Below, one piece after another: positions 47,528 through 59,667 of a DNA stretch of 64,000 bases. The DNA comes from Datisca glomerata. Lineage: Eukaryota; Streptophyta; Magnoliopsida; Cucurbitales; Datiscaceae. The translations under genes were made by a program, and so were the position numbers. The stretch spans positions 1,116,001 through 1,180,000 of the forward strand of contig QANY01004135.1 in assembly GCA_003255025.1 (NCBI GenBank), written 5' to 3'. A model generated the notes under the pieces. The model was not told the DNA's origin, ran no database searches, and saw nothing but the letters and a program-made list of their open reading frames with translations. Every line of letters begins with the position of its first letter. Within the stretch, counting starts at the first letter, position 1.

Positions 47528-48508
47528 CTAAAGCCCATAGTCATTTGGAATTGATTAAAAAATCAGTATAAAAAGAATAAAAATATTATTCTTCTAATTA
47601 TACCAAGCTTTTCTCTTTTACCTTCCAATGACTTTCAGTTGAGCTTTCTATTTAATTAGTTTGTCTACGTACTTTCAGCCTGAGTCTTGTGTGAGGGTTT
47701 TAGTTTGTATATTATTTATTTTTCTTTTCATCTTTTACTTTGCAAATGTTAACAAGATGACTCGAAAGTTTAAATTCGTCGTTAAAAAATTTTGTTTTTC
47801 CTGGCTATTTAAAGTATTGGGCACTAAAAGCTTTATCTTTAGCGACCAATTCAATTGTCACTAAAAGCCTCTCACTTTTTTTACGTGTCATCTCATACCC
47901 TATATTGATAGTGTATTACTCAAACTCACACCCACGTAAACATCGACATATATATGGCTTAATTATCTAGATTAATCAACCAACTTATCAAGTAGATAGT
48001 TTTGAATATACGTGCAAATATAGGTAAACTTTCTTATAGCTAGGCCCCATCGAAATCCATGCATATATGGTCAATAAATTTGAACACAATAAAATACATA
48101 CATGTTTTTTTTGGTTAAAAATTAAAAATATTCAATCGAAGTAAATACTACAAATTTTCAAGAGGCGTACATGAGGGAAAACATACTCTCATATAAAAAT
48201 AACTTTGAAAAATTATCAAAAGATAACAAAGGAGAGAAAACACACTACAGTAACTCATGCATGCTAGCTATTAATGTTAAAAAAAAAAAAGGAAGTCCTC
48301 AATTCCTTTGTAGTAACTCATATTCATCTATATATTTTATAAACCAGAACATTTCACTCATAGTTCTAACTCTATAGTCATATATAATCTTATCTTAAAA
48401 AATTTTGCCATTTCTTCACACCCAAACAAAGTATACAAAAGTGGATTTAAAAATTTTCCCCATAGCATATACATTAGTAGTATATATAAAACTATAAAAA
48501 TAGCCAAA
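47528..48508. other. CACTA interior, AT-rich, no exon recognised
   Basis: Upstream of the gene on the minus strand. Short frames at 47661-47864 and 48171-48377 (+) carry nothing recognisable. The 5' exons expected for a CACTA gene are not visible. Confidence 0.4.
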
Positions 48509-49245
48509 GAGTTTTTAATTCCACCCTACCTTAGAAATGCATTATCACCTAGTAATTCTTTCCTAATTTAGAAACTGAGTGAGTTGTGAAAGTTGAAATA
48601 TATTGCAGAGAGAGAAAGAAAGAGAGGGAGATTGCAAAGAGAGAGGGAAGAGAGAGAAAGTTGTTGCAGAGAGAGGGAGAGGGAGATTGTAGAGAGAGAA
48701 AGGCAAGAATCGAGATGGTACTTGTAGATCGTGGAGGAGCTCGCGGTGGAGGAGCTGACGGCGGAAAATCACGGCGGAGCTTGCATCGCCTGTTGTAGAG
48801 AGAGAGAGAGAGGGAAATTGCAAGTGTGGACGAAATGGAAAATTAGGGATTAAAAGATTATTTAGCTGCGGTTTTAAAACCTCCGCCAAATGTCTTAAAA
48901 GCCGCCGCTACGCGTAAAATATTTCGCGCAGATTTGGGTGAAAGGGAAAATGATGAATTTAAAGGTTATTTAGCGGCGGTATCAAAACCGCCGCTCCATG
49001 TAAAATATTTGACGGCGGTTTTTAAAAACCGCCGCCGAATGTTTTGCCAGTTTTTTTTACCGACGGTTAGCATAACTGCCGCCGTAAAATCATCGGGGAA
49101 ACCATTTTTCTTGTAGTGTTATTCAACATTTTGTATTGAACGTTGGCCATAATAATGGCCTAATAGTTCATTCATGGTTCTTGTCATTTTCACAAAATGA
49201 ATCCCACCGTTGTGCCTGCCCAAAAGATGTTTTTGCTTAAAATGA
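48509..49245 (-). repeat. CACTA 5' end plus flank, copy 2 of a local duplication
   Basis: The terminus is at 49118 (CACTACAAGAA on the minus strand). Subterminal ggcggttt/aaaccgcc motifs lie at 48860-49090 and are cleaner here than in copy 1. A purine-rich tract lies at 48600-48700. The flank 49119-49245 matches 45609-45735. As the gene reads leftward, this is its 5' terminus. Confidence 0.8.
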
Positions 49246-49449
49246 CAAGCCTAATTCAACAGGCAACAGAAGTTCTTTACAGAATGAAATTCAAGCTTCT
49301 AGAATAAAGTTAAGGTATACTCATTCCCTACTCATTCTATTAAAATATTATATATGATATTATTCAACATTCTTAGCATGGATATTTATGTGTATGGAAA
49401 AAAGAAAAAGAAAGTCAAACGGGAAAGATTCTAACAGGAGCCCGACAGG
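49246..49449. other. Spacer, no gene
   Basis: AT-rich, no recognised content. Confidence 0.5.
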
Positions 49450-49745
49450 AAATTTAGAACCCCTGAGCTTTGTGAAAAGCTTATGTCATTGAGAGTGTCT
49501 ACATCGATCTTAGAAGGAAACGGGCCTCTAAGCTCACTAAGAGCTTATATCCATGAAGGCTTTTATTTTCTAAAGGAAACATGCCCTGAGCTCATCAAGA
49601 ATTTATGTCTATGTAGGTTTTTGTTTTCTAAAGAAAACGGGCCCCCGAGTTCACTAAGAGTTCATATCGATGAAGGATTTCTTTCAAAAGAAAACGGGAC
49701 CTTGAGTTCACTAAGAGCTTAAGTTCGTGAGTAATGATGTCTGCA
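49450..49745. repeat. Tandem array related to 25983-26594
   Basis: Four to five units of about 60 bp with acgggcc, gagctcactaagagcttat and tctaaaggaaac. The first unit (cccctgagctttgtgaaaag) is close to the 76-bp units at 26 kb. Confidence 0.7.
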
Positions 49746-50600
49746 GCACTACCCTCTAAAAGAAACTAAAAAGAAAGAAGTCCAAAAAGGGAGGAAGTTC
49801 AGAAAAGAAAGAGCTCTGAAAAGAATGAAGAGCTTTGAAAAGAAGAAAGTTTAGAAAGAAGGAAGTTCTGAAAAGAAGAAATGGCTCTAAAAAGAAAGAA
49901 GAATCAAGTTCTGAAAAGAAATAAGTTTAAAAAGGAATAAGTCAGAAAAGAAAGAAATTTGAAAAACAAGAAGTCTGAAAAGACATAAATTAAAAAAGAA
50001 AGAAGTTTGAAAAGGAAAAAGAATTGCAAAGGAAGAAGGCGGACGAAATCTTGGAAAGAGTATTCAACACTTAGAAAAAACCAAAAAGGAGAAATGAAGA
50101 AATATGAAAGAAGGAGTAAAGGAAAAGAAAGAGAGACAAAGTAAGATAAAAGAATAGAGGAAATTTGCTAAGTCTTAAAGAAAGAAAAATTATAAAAACA
50201 TACAAAAGACTACGGTTGTATCAGCGACGGCATCTCTAACATAAGAGAGACAGCAACATCCTCAATAGGGAGATTAGTAAACGTCCTGTCAAATAACAAC
50301 TTGAAAAATTGTGTTACATGTTCCCAACAAATACTTGTAAATGGAAATGCTCAAATCAAGCCCTCTCAATACCAAGATGAAGTTGTTGACGAAGCCGGAA
50401 ACACTCCCGATGAAATCTGAATGAGAAACAGGCTTACAAACGGGGCCATGGTTCTTTATTTGAACATAAGTCCTTGAGAAAACAGAAAAAATCCAACCAA
50501 TGGAAGTGGGGCGTCAAACTCAAACTCCTGTAATGAAATTATGAGACGCTACATTTGTTCCATACTCATTTCAATAAATTATTATATTATTTTTGTACAA
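49746..50600. other. Purine-rich low-complexity tract and spacer
   Basis: At 49765-50150 the phrase ctgaaaagaaagaag recurs in degenerate form. The rest is unassigned; minus-strand frames there are broken. Confidence 0.55.
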
Positions 50601-50757
50601 CATTCTTGTCAAAGATCTCAACGTACGAGAGAAGGAAAATCAAAAACTCTATCAATGAGCCCGTAGTGAAAGGAACCATAAGACATAACCGAAAATGAAG
50701 GGATGACACCTGGCAATGGATAGATATTTTTCCAAAAGGCACTAGACCCACACCCGA

Positions 50758-50910
50758 CTCTGAAATGGCACTTGGGAAACATTCTCTGAACGGAAAGATG
50801 AAAGGTTTCTCTGAAACGGCACTTGAGAAATATTCTCTGAACGAGAAGATGAAGGGTTGCTCTGAAACAGTGCTTGCGAGATTTTCTCTGAACGGGAAGA
50901 TAAAAGGTTG
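50758..50910. repeat. 51-bp tandem repeat, three units
   Basis: ctctgaaacggcacttgaga, attctctgaacgggaagatg and aaaggttg recur with starts at 50758, 50809 and 50860. As 51 is a multiple of three, three minus-strand frames stay open (up to 129 codons at 50587-50976), with a 17-residue repeat. Confidence 0.9.
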
Positions 50911-51178
50911 CTCCAAAGAGACACGTTTGAAGGCGTGACTGACACGCCATAACCCTTGCAAGTAAGAACGTGACACGTAAGAAAAAGGAACTAAAAGGTT
51001 TGACAGGATAAAAAATCGTACAGCATGCGGCGTGGTCCCGAGAACAGGGAGATGAAGCGACTAAATAATCCAGAAAAGACAGTCATAAATGATGCGCAGA
51101 AAGGAGGAGAGTAAGGATATGCAACTATGGTAGAAAAATTAAACATTACACTTCAACGAATAAAACTATGTTGAGTGT

Positions 51179-51740
51179 AATGGGGGACAATGAACATGCA
51201 AGATTTCACATGACTCTTAGAAAGATCTAGACTGAAGACTCGATCAAAGAGAAGATAGAGTAAGTACCGTAGGATCAACTAGGCGGTTATGAAAAATAGA
51301 CCAATCGAAGGAAAGTAGATGGCTCGCCAATGTGAAAATCTAAAGAGAAACTAATCAAGACCATTAGATTGATCAGACACCCAATATTTACTTAAGTTAT
51401 TAATATTGATAAGCTAGATCTTAGGCATATTATGTTGATCCTATTTTTAGATAGAATTAGATAAACTGTATCAGATTCTATGTAACCAATTGAACGCTTA
51501 TAATTAGAGGCAAGATGTAACTCCAAAAATACACAACAACCCTGAACACTCATAAAAAATAAGCTGACTATGTAGCTTGCATGAACATTGTAAACACTTT
51601 CTCCATAATGAAATACTATCAAAGTCTTTCCGTGATTTTCTTCCCTTTAAGGGGTTTTCACGTAAATCATGATGTAATTATTCTTTCATTCTCTCTCTAA
51701 ATTATTCTCTTGATTTTCATATCATTATCTAAAAAATTCA
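51179..51740 (+). repeat. PPT and LTR of an LTR element
   Basis: atgggggaca at about 51180-51188 is followed by tgaacatgca (51191), a likely LTR start. The R/U5 part has tctttccgtgattttcttcc and ttaaggggttttcacgta (51625-51665). ttatcaaagaccg at 51748 may be a decayed PBS. The LTR follows the arrays at 49450-50910, so those could be the 3' non-coding part of one element, but no second LTR is visible. Confidence 0.5.
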
Positions 51741-53600
51741 CGACCGATTATCAAAGACCGTGAATTTTTTTATTTACACATATATTATATAATATACTCT
51801 CTATAGCTCACCGTTTTTAGTTCTAACAGTTTTAATTCGCGATTCCTCTGATTTTCAGTTCGAGATTTTCCTTTCAATTTTGAGTTTCTGATTACTCTAA
51901 TTTTCAGAGTTCGTGAATTTGTACCTAGCTCTCCAACAGTTAAAACAAAAACCTCACGTGTTTTTCCTTCAGATTTCTTTGCAAGTCTACTCTCTACTAA
52001 TAGCGTGGATCTATTGAACATATGATTTTCAAATAATGAAAATCATAATGTTGTGTTTGTTTGTTGCTGAGTTAGAATGAAAAATTTGTGGAATCATAAT
52101 TTTCTGTTCGCACGCTTTTTATTCAAAAATCAAGGTTTTATTAAAGAATATGTGTATTACTCTTTAGATGAATTAATTTGGGTTTGGTTCAAGAGTTTGT
52201 GGCGATTTTGTTTCTTTCGTGACTTGCTCTTCCATTTCTTCAAGGGTGCTGATTCAAAATTTTTATTCAAAGTGAATGCAAAGTTGAAAAAGGGAAGGCC
52301 ACTTTTAGCTATAATTGGGGTTATTCGGCCATTTTCTCAACATAAAATGACATGAAAATACAGATTTTATGAGTTGATTTAAGTAAATGACCGCTGGGAT
52401 TTTTTTTTGTTGTTGTAAATATAGCTGAATTTTCAGTGTTTCTACATGTAACCATTGATAGTTCAAGCATTTTTTTGGCACTTTTACTAATTTTAAATTA
52501 TCTGGCCATTTACTTAATCATCTCGTGAAATAGCTCATTTCTATAGTTCTACCTTTTCTCAATACATAAAAATTTGGGCATCTATGTAAGCCATCTTTTT
52601 TTTTCAAAAAACGTATCAGATGATATTTTTTTATTAATGTCTATGTCAGAATGACCATTCATATTTTTATATACAAAAATAACTATTTTAAAGTTTATAA
52701 AATTTTAAATTAGTTATGAACTTACTAGTTTACCATTTCACTTCTTTTATAACCACCTAAAGTAACTTCCTATCAATTTTATTTTTTTCTTATGCTTGTT
52801 TGTGGTATATTTCAAAATTCTACTCAAACTTGTTCAATTTACCTTAAAAATTTGTCCAATTTATAATAAATCTGCAGAAATTATTTTTAAATAAAAATTG
52901 TTCTTGGTTTAGTTTACGTTATTTTCGTAATCTGATATATTATTTAATTATCATCAACAAATTGTTTACTTAGCAGGGGATCGTTCAAGTTTATTGTTTT
53001 AAGCTATATACAAAGATGAATGACTGTAAAACTGAATATGATGTCTATTTATTCGCCAACGTCCAACAAAGATAGAAGAATGATGACAAATATGATACAT
53101 TAGAATGTAGCATATCAGACAGTAAGTAAATAATTTTTTAGCGACCCGTAAATCACATGTTTATTTATTGATGAGATAGATGCAATTTAATGAGCAAGGG
53201 CATGAGGAATCTCCCATTATTTTTTTTCTTTTTTCATAAAAAAATAGAGATGGAAGGAGAGAGAGAAGAAAGAGAGAGTAGGCGACGTACAAAGAAAATA
53301 AAAGTAAATTTTTTGTGTGTAACGTGTTTTAAAGGAAATTATTTAGGGAGAATGTCAAGAATGACCCTAAAATAAAGTTTATGAGTAAAAATGACCCACA
53401 AATTTAATAGCATGCAAAAATGGCAATTTTTTAAGTTACGAAGTTTTAAGTTAGTTTTGAACTTACTATTTTACAATTTCACTTTTGTAACCACTAAGAG
53501 TAACTTTCTATCATATTTTTTTTCTTATGCTTGTTTATGGTATTTTTTCACTTCTTTAAATAATTTTATTTAAAACATATTATGCCCAAAAAACTATACT
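51741..53600. other. AT-rich unassigned region
   Basis: No supported gene. A 92-codon frame at 52077-52355 (+) begins MKNLWNHNFLFARFLF; it is aromatic-rich and unrecognised. Two related blocks, 52640-52815 and 53355-53560, are listed separately. Confidence 0.4.
52640..53560. repeat. Direct repeat pair, about 180-bp blocks
   Basis: Blocks at 52640-52815 and 53355-53560 share: aatgacc, aattagttatgaacttacta versus aagttagttttgaacttact, ccatttcacttcttttataa versus caatttcacttttgtaacca, and ttttcttatgcttgtttgtg versus ttttcttatgcttgtttatg. Confidence 0.75.
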
Positions 53601-53621
53601 TTCATGTTCTTTGTGCGTCGC

Positions 53622-53741
53622 CCTCTCTCTCTCTCTCTCCCTCCCTCCCTCTCTCTCTCCCTCTCTCTCCCTCTCTCACTATCTCTCTTCCTCTCTCTCT
53701 CTCTGTGTGCGCGCGCAAGTGTGTGTGTGTGTGTGTGTTAT
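53622..53741. repeat. (CT)n/(CCCT)n and (GT)n microsatellite
   Basis: A CT-rich tract at 53622-53705, a short gcgcgcgc part, then (gt)n at 53718-53739. Confidence 0.95.
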
Positions 53742-53785
53742 AAGATCTCCATCTCTGTTTCATTTTTTTATCAAAAAAGAAAAAA

Positions 53786-54037
53786 ATGGAATGGGAAGTC
53801 TCCACGCCCCTTGCTCGTTCAATTGCATTTATCTCAACAATAGGTAAATTTCTGGGTTTTCTTTTTGTTGATTTGGAAATTTGGAAGTCGTGGGTCTTTT
53901 TCTTTCGAGAAATATCACGAATCTTCTTGTCTTCTCTGTCCTTTTGTCCGAGAAAATTCTCTGAAGGTTTCGGTTTCTCTGTGCTTTTAGTTTCGGAGAG
54001 CTTACCATTTCAATGGGTCTTTTATGGAGGGGATTGA
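53786..54037 (+). other. Possible first exon, unrecognised
   Basis: An 83-codon frame starts MEWEVSTPLARSIAFISTIG; right after it an aataggtaaatttctggg donor-like site occurs at 53841. The following T-rich stretch looks intron-like. No acceptor or second exon can be identified, so it may be a truncated gene start or chance. Confidence 0.25.
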
Positions 54038-54268
54038 AGCTCACGAAGATGTGAGTGAGGGAGAATGATAGATGGAACTTGGGATAGATTGCCTAGAATG
54101 AATATACCCTTTGATTTAGAGGGGTATTAAGATGCCCTCCATTGAGGCCATCTTGAACATTCCAGTAATATTTTAACCCTTCAAAAAAATCAAACAAATA
54201 AGGGTATGTTATAAATAGCCTCACATTCCTGGCATATCACTCGATATGCCCCCATACCAAACATGCCC

Positions 54269-54470
54269 TAAGTGATAATTCAATGTTCTTGAGGTTTCAG
54301 TAACCTTAAGTTATAATTCAGTGTTCTTAGAATTTTGATAACCTTAAGTAATAATTCAGTGCTCTTGAGATCTCGAACCTTAAGTGATAACTCAGTGTTC
54401 TTGGGATTTCAGTCTTAAGTGACAAAATGTTCAACGCCATTGAAATTTCGGTAATCTTAAATGGCAACAA
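54269..54470. repeat. About 45-bp degenerate tandem repeat
   Basis: ccttaagtgataattcagtg and ttcttgagatttcagtaa recur four to five times. Confidence 0.8.
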
Positions 54471-55335
54471 TTTCAGCATCAGCATCATCCAATTCGTGAC
54501 GTTCATGTTATGTTTACCTTTATGTTTATATTTGTGTTGGTGTGCAAGACAGTTCTTTTGATTAGGTTGTTAATTGAGGGACGTAGTCAACCAAGTTAAG
54601 ATTAAGTTATGTTACATGATCAAGTCCATATGATACATGTTTACTAAGTTATATGTTCAACTTCAACATGATTGAGTATGTTACACCTATTCATTTATTA
54701 TATGTCAATTACTGAACATGTTAAGTAAAGTCATGTTTACGCATGTTATATGATTCCGCGAATGATACATGTTACTTTACGCAAGACATGATTAAGCATT
54801 TTACATTTTTAGACAAATTATGTCATGTTATGATCGTATTTATGGCATGTATATCATTCTATTTGTTTACTTACTGAGTACTCTCAGTGCTCCTTCCTTG
54901 ACAATTGGTTATGATGCAAGTGATGATGGCGAGAAGCAAAAGTGAGAGACTGTCATAACCAGCTGAATCAGTAGAAGAATTTATGAATTTTAGTTTATGG
55001 ATAGATATAATATTTTGGAAATGGATTTTTGCTAAACTATAATTATTTCAGTTGTTTATAGTTACCAAGTTTTCTACAGACATGTGTTAGATTTTCATGT
55101 TTCATGGATTTCTCATGTTGATTTTATTAGGAAGTTAAGACGACATTATTGAGGCTTATTAAGTAAACATTTATGATGATTTGTTGGTTCCGCTATTTAA
55201 TAATAAAAGTTTACAATCAAGATAAAATTAGAGTTTTTAATTTTGAGATTTTCTCAACTTAAGCTTTCAATCTAATTAGGGATTTTATATTGAGAAATTA
55301 TGGTCATGTATAACCCTCGGGGGTTGGGCATTACA
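54471..55335 (+). repeat. LTR end of a chromovirus-style element
   Basis: At 54860-54900 tactgagtactctcagtgct and at 55310-55335 cctcgggggttgggcattac are phrases typical of long LTRs of plant chromoviruses (Tekay style). The start is not fixed, and the tandem repeat at 54269-54470 may belong to it. There is no internal region or second copy. Confidence 0.4.
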
Positions 55336-55339
55336 ACCT

Positions 55340-55790
55340 CACTGTTAATTAAGAATAATATGCTCTCCAACAGATTAGAATCTGTCTAAAACAGATTGCC
55401 GTATCTAGCAATGCAAGCCATGCAGCGACTGCTTTATCAAGCTCTCTTCTACCACCTCAACACCAACATGGCATCTTCTTCACCTCATCTATAAGGACAG
55501 CTCAGCAAAGTAATATAGAGACTAAATTCTTTTGTAACAAATGCTTAGTCATCACTCAATGATTGGCAAATCTAAAGCACATTCTTAGCCAATCATTGAG
55601 TGCCATTTGCTCTCTCTCTCTTTCTTTGTCCTTTATGAAACTGTTTTTATTCTTCATTCTCTTCAACATCATCGTGTATATGTCATAAAAAACCAGCTTG
55701 TATTTTTCAATCAATTCAATACAATTGCAGAAAATCAGTTTTTGCAGTCTTCCTTCTCTTAATTCAACTCTCACAAATAATTTATAACAT
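55340..55790 (+). repeat. Copia-like LTR fragment with hairpin
   Basis: tctataaggacagctcagca at 55488, a pyrimidine-rich tract and tcaattcaatacaattgcag at 55713 are in the style of a short Copia LTR. Borders are uncertain. It contains the inverted repeat at 55553-55602. Confidence 0.35.
55553..55602. other. Perfect 15-bp hairpin
   Basis: cactcaatgattggc (55553-55567) and gccaatcattgagtg (55588-55602) are exact reverse complements with a 20-base loop. Confidence 0.95.
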
Positions 55791-56638
55791 TGTTAATTCT
55801 AATTAGAAAAAGAAAAAGACAAATGCGCAGATCTTAATGATTAATGTGTAGTCTATATTAAAAAGTTAAATGGCAGTAAACACTTAAACAAATTGCACTG
55901 GCCTCGATATAAAATCTTTCTCAAAACTAAAAGCATGAAATTATGATTTCTCTCAGGTTAAAAAAATAAAAATACAAAAAACATCAGTTAAGTATAAGTG
56001 TTGCAAAGAAAAAACAGCTATGCATCATACTTTTCTTTCTTTTACATTTGTCTCATTCTCATCTCGCTAGCCAGCCAACATTTCTTTTAGCTTCAATTTC
56101 TTGTAACATTTACATAATCTTTCACAAACCATTGGGTCACAATTACACGGTCACTCACAAGGCCAACATTTGAATTTAGAGTTGGAGGTTAAATAGGCGA
56201 GTTTTGTTCTTTTTCTCTTTTCTTTTTTGTATGATTTACTTTGTTAATGTTGATTAATTTTGGTAGTTTAAAATGTAAAATATAAAATTAAGTATTCAAT
56301 TATTATTGCTTCATTTGCATATTATGTCATGTAATCTCTGCATAGTTCACTATGGTAAAAAACAGTTTGAATGACTTTTATATAATTGCATCATAATTCA
56401 TATTGAGAATAGCTAATAGGTTTAGTTGACTATGTTTTATTTGTTGCATATCAAGTTTTAATACAAATGTTATTTACGTCCTAACTTTTCATCACATTCA
56501 AAATCATATATGCATTTTTAATGTATTAAAAACATAAAGTTTCAGGTTCATGATTTATAATTTAACCCCTTGAATTAGTATACTATGACCATGGCTCAAT
56601 CTCAAAAGAACTTAGATGCGTTTTCTCTACATACATAC
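55791..56638. other. AT-rich spacer, no gene
   Basis: Nothing recognised. The last five bases (catac, 56634-56638) would be the outer target copy of the element that starts at 56639. Confidence 0.5.
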
Positions 56639-57955
56639 TGTAGATGCCAAGGGGTGTCACGTGGGTGAGGTGAAGGAGTGGTCTAGTCCTAGTCAGTGAC
56701 CGGAACAACGCCTGAGAACGTTGAAGAAGACGTCGGGAGGTGAAGGGGAAGCATTCTAGACACTCAAGGGCAGTGACAAATGCTTGCTTGCTCTCTCTCT
56801 CTCTATAATTGGAAGTTTCTCACTCTAGAAATTAGAGCTTCTCCTCTTAAAGTGGGAGCTTCTCTCTCTGAAATGTCAATCCACCTCAAATGAAGGAGGA
56901 GTCCTCCTTTTATAGGTGCACAAAAGGAGGGGGACCATTGCAACTAATCCCTTGATTAGTGACAAGTCTGCCAATCAAATCGCGCCACCTAAGTTGACTG
57001 ATCATGTTTAGGTGAGCAAGAGGAGGATTACACTGAGCCAATCGGGTGGCGCCACGTGAGTTTTTATATAGTGACCATGATCTAGCGAGAACATGCCTAG
57101 CCGGTGGGGCGTAACGGTGGTGTTCACCCAACGCCTCCTCTCAAGAGTTCTCTCAAACCAACCCCTCCCCAAGGTAAGAAGGTAGCACACCCTCAATGTT
57201 TAAAGTGGTCGTACCAAGGAGGTATGTCCCCCGTCCAGTACAACGTAGTGTCGCGCCTAATCCAGCCAGTCCACAGCCTCCCAAACATTTCCACGCAACT
57301 ATACGCCCACCAAGTCTTTACCACTTGACTTGGTTGTTTGTGATGTGATAACTCGTTGTGATAGCGGAGTGATGCATCTTGTCTGAAGTACATCATTGTT
57401 GTCTTCCAGGCACTTCCATGGTACACTCATGAGGGTGACATTAATGGTGATACCATAGGGGTGACACCCCATGGTGCTGCCATGGGGATGACCCACACGG
57501 GTACCTCAGTGGTGCCACCCTAAGGGGTGCACGTCAGTGGTGACACTCCATGGTGCGCCTCCGCGGTGACACTCCATAGTGCGCCTCCGCGGTGACACTC
57601 CATAGTGCATCTCAGCGGTGGTACTTCATGGTGCATCCTTGGTGGATATACTCGCGATACGTCATAAGAGTTACACTTTGCGGATAGTCAACGTTGTGGT
57701 CGTAACCCTCATGTACATTTAGTCCTCTGTGCAAGGACGATGCAGAGTAATCGGGCTTGTACACAATTTCTTCAATATAGCAATTAGTCGTATTACTAAG
57801 TCCCCGATCCCTTGATCGTTCTGTCACATGGTGAATGCGAGATTTGTCAATCCGCCATGCCTAATGTGCCTCCTTTGTGTGGTGTAAGAATATTCATGTT
57901 ACGTGAAGTCAAATTTATAAGGATAAATTTTTGTGGGGCAAATTCTGAAAAAAAA
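56639..57955 (-). repeat. 3' LTR of the minisatellite-rich element
   Basis: It matches the right LTR from 56639 up to about 57600, where the window ends on the other side. In minus sense it ends ggcatctaca. A TATA box on the minus strand is at 56907-56913 (ctataaaagg). The border at 57955 is a guess based on the purine-rich tract that follows in sense. The 26-27-bp repeat gcgcctccgcggtgacactc (57545-57620) lies inside. Confidence 0.7.
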
Positions 57956-57960
57956 AATTT

Positions 57961-58135
57961 CAATTTTTTTTAAGATAATTTTTTGGGAGTTCCCACTCCT
58001 TTGTCCCCATTTTTGAAAAGAGAAATGAAGTCGAGTGGCAGCATGATATCAATTTTTTTTAAGATAATTTTTTTTGGGAGTTCCCACTCCTTTGTCCCCA
58101 TTTTTGAAAAGAGAAATGAAGTCGAGTGGCAGCAT
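57961..58135. repeat. 89-bp tandem duplication
   Basis: caattttttttaagataa, gggagttcccactcctttgt and gaaatgaagtcgagtggcag occur in both units, starting at 57961 and 58050. In minus sense it holds atggggacaaaggagtggga, a plausible polypurine tract. Confidence 0.85.
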
Positions 58136-59030
58136 GATGGGGTGAGGCCGAGCGCGATCGAGCTCACTAGAGGAGTCGAATGGCGGCATGGTCTAGTGGT
58201 GGCATGCTTGCTGCGGGGAAGTCCAGGCGTGCTGGGCAGTGAACTGGGGTGTGATAACTTTGTTCGAGTGAGGGGGGAGGGGTCGAGGCGCGCTTGGTCC
58301 GCGAGATGGGCCTTAGCTGCAACTGAGCCTTGGTGGCAGTAAAGCATGCTTGGCCATCATGACACCACTGAGCCTTAGTGGCGGCCAAGCATGCTTGGCC
58401 ATCATGCCGCCACTGAGCCTCAGTGGCGGCGAAGCATGCTGGGCAGCGCTAAGTCTCGCACACGAGGCCTTAGTGGCAGGCTGGTTTTGCAAGCGAAAGT
58501 GAGCACGGGGTGCTCCTTGTGCGGGTTGGACTTGCGTGGGGGGTGGAGAGCTCAATGGCGGCATGGGGTGTGCTCGCGCTTGGGGTTCGCGCATGAGTGA
58601 GGGGCAATTGAGTTTCCTTGGTCAGGTGTTGGGCCAAGTGCATGACGCCACTTAGCCTTAGTGGTGACATGCTTGCTTGGTGTTAGGCTTGATAGGCATG
58701 TGACTTGTCCGTGCGAGCTGCCTTCTTTGTGGGTTGGGCGAGTGGAGTCACAGGTGCCGCGTCACCGCGCCACTAAATGATGGACTGCCTTAGCCATTTT
58801 TCTATACTTGACATACACCTTGGTCTAACCAAATCTTTGTTTTATTTGTAGATTATGATTTCATGGACCATCAAGGAGCGATCGAATGCACCAGAAGGAG
58901 TCGGGCTCTTCTACTTTGGACTTCTCTCTGCAAGTGAGTGTGTTATTCACTCTTGTACTTAGATTTTATTTTTACAAGTAGGACGCTCCATGATGAACAT
59001 GTCTACCCTATCGGTTGTGTAACACATTTG
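58136..59030. other. GC-rich interior, no gene
   Basis: Short direct repeats occur near 58325-58440 (ccttagtggcggccaagcat, atgcttggccatcatg). Overlapping frames on both strands up to 125 codons exist, but they are repeat-driven and carry no domain. Confidence 0.5.
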
Positions 59031-59667
59031 TAATGCTTCTCCCCTTAGGAAAAAAATACATGAAACTTTTTTTTGCCTCCGTCAAACATGCCTCCATTGA
59101 ACATGCCTCCACTATAGGGTGATGGTAACATGTATGCTACCTTCATTTGAGGGGATTAAATGTAGGTGGAAATTTTTATTACCTTTGTCATAGAATAGTT
59201 GCAACACACATTCTCCTTTAGGAAATACAAGAAAGATTTTGCTGTCCTTATACATGCTTCGAATATAAAATAGTGTCATAATGCATTCTCCCTTAGGTAA
59301 TACATGAAAGGTTTTGCCTCTGTCAGACATTGTATCCCTCCTTCATAGAATAGTTGTGACACGTGTTTCCTACCTCCATCGTAGAATAGTTGCAACACGC
59401 ATTGTATGCCTCCGTCATAGAATTGTTGTGTCATGCATTCTCCCTAAGGAAATACATGGAAAAAAATTGCCTCCTTCATGCATACATCCATTGAACGTGT
59501 CTCCGTCATAGGATTTTTATAGTATGCTTTCCCTTAGGAGAAAATTTCAAGACTTTTTCTTCCCCCTCCATTGGGGGGGTGCTAGAGTGCCACCATTATA
59601 GGGTTTTTGTAGTATGCTTCCCCCATTGAGGAAAATTTCAAAAAAATTCCTTCCCCATCCGTCGGGG
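59031..59667. repeat. Degenerate repeats of about 70-80 bp
   Basis: tcatagaatagttgcaacac, cattctcccttaggaaatac and atgaaaggttttgcctc recur six or more times. The right end (59520-59667) has two copies of an 85-bp unit with ggaaaatttcaaaaaaattc and cattggggggg. Confidence 0.7.

Noticed and set aside
52077..52355. 92-codon frame as a small gene
   Set aside because: No recognisable motif, no supporting splice or promoter signal, and AT-rich composition makes such frames common by chance.
53602..53847. Ser/Leu/Pro-rich and Arg/Glu-rich open frames
   Set aside because: They are translations of the CT and GT microsatellite.
58136..58670. Overlapping GC-rich frames of 70-125 codons on both strands
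   Set aside because: They arise from short direct repeats and high GC content. No domain, no consistent start, and frames on both strands are equally open.
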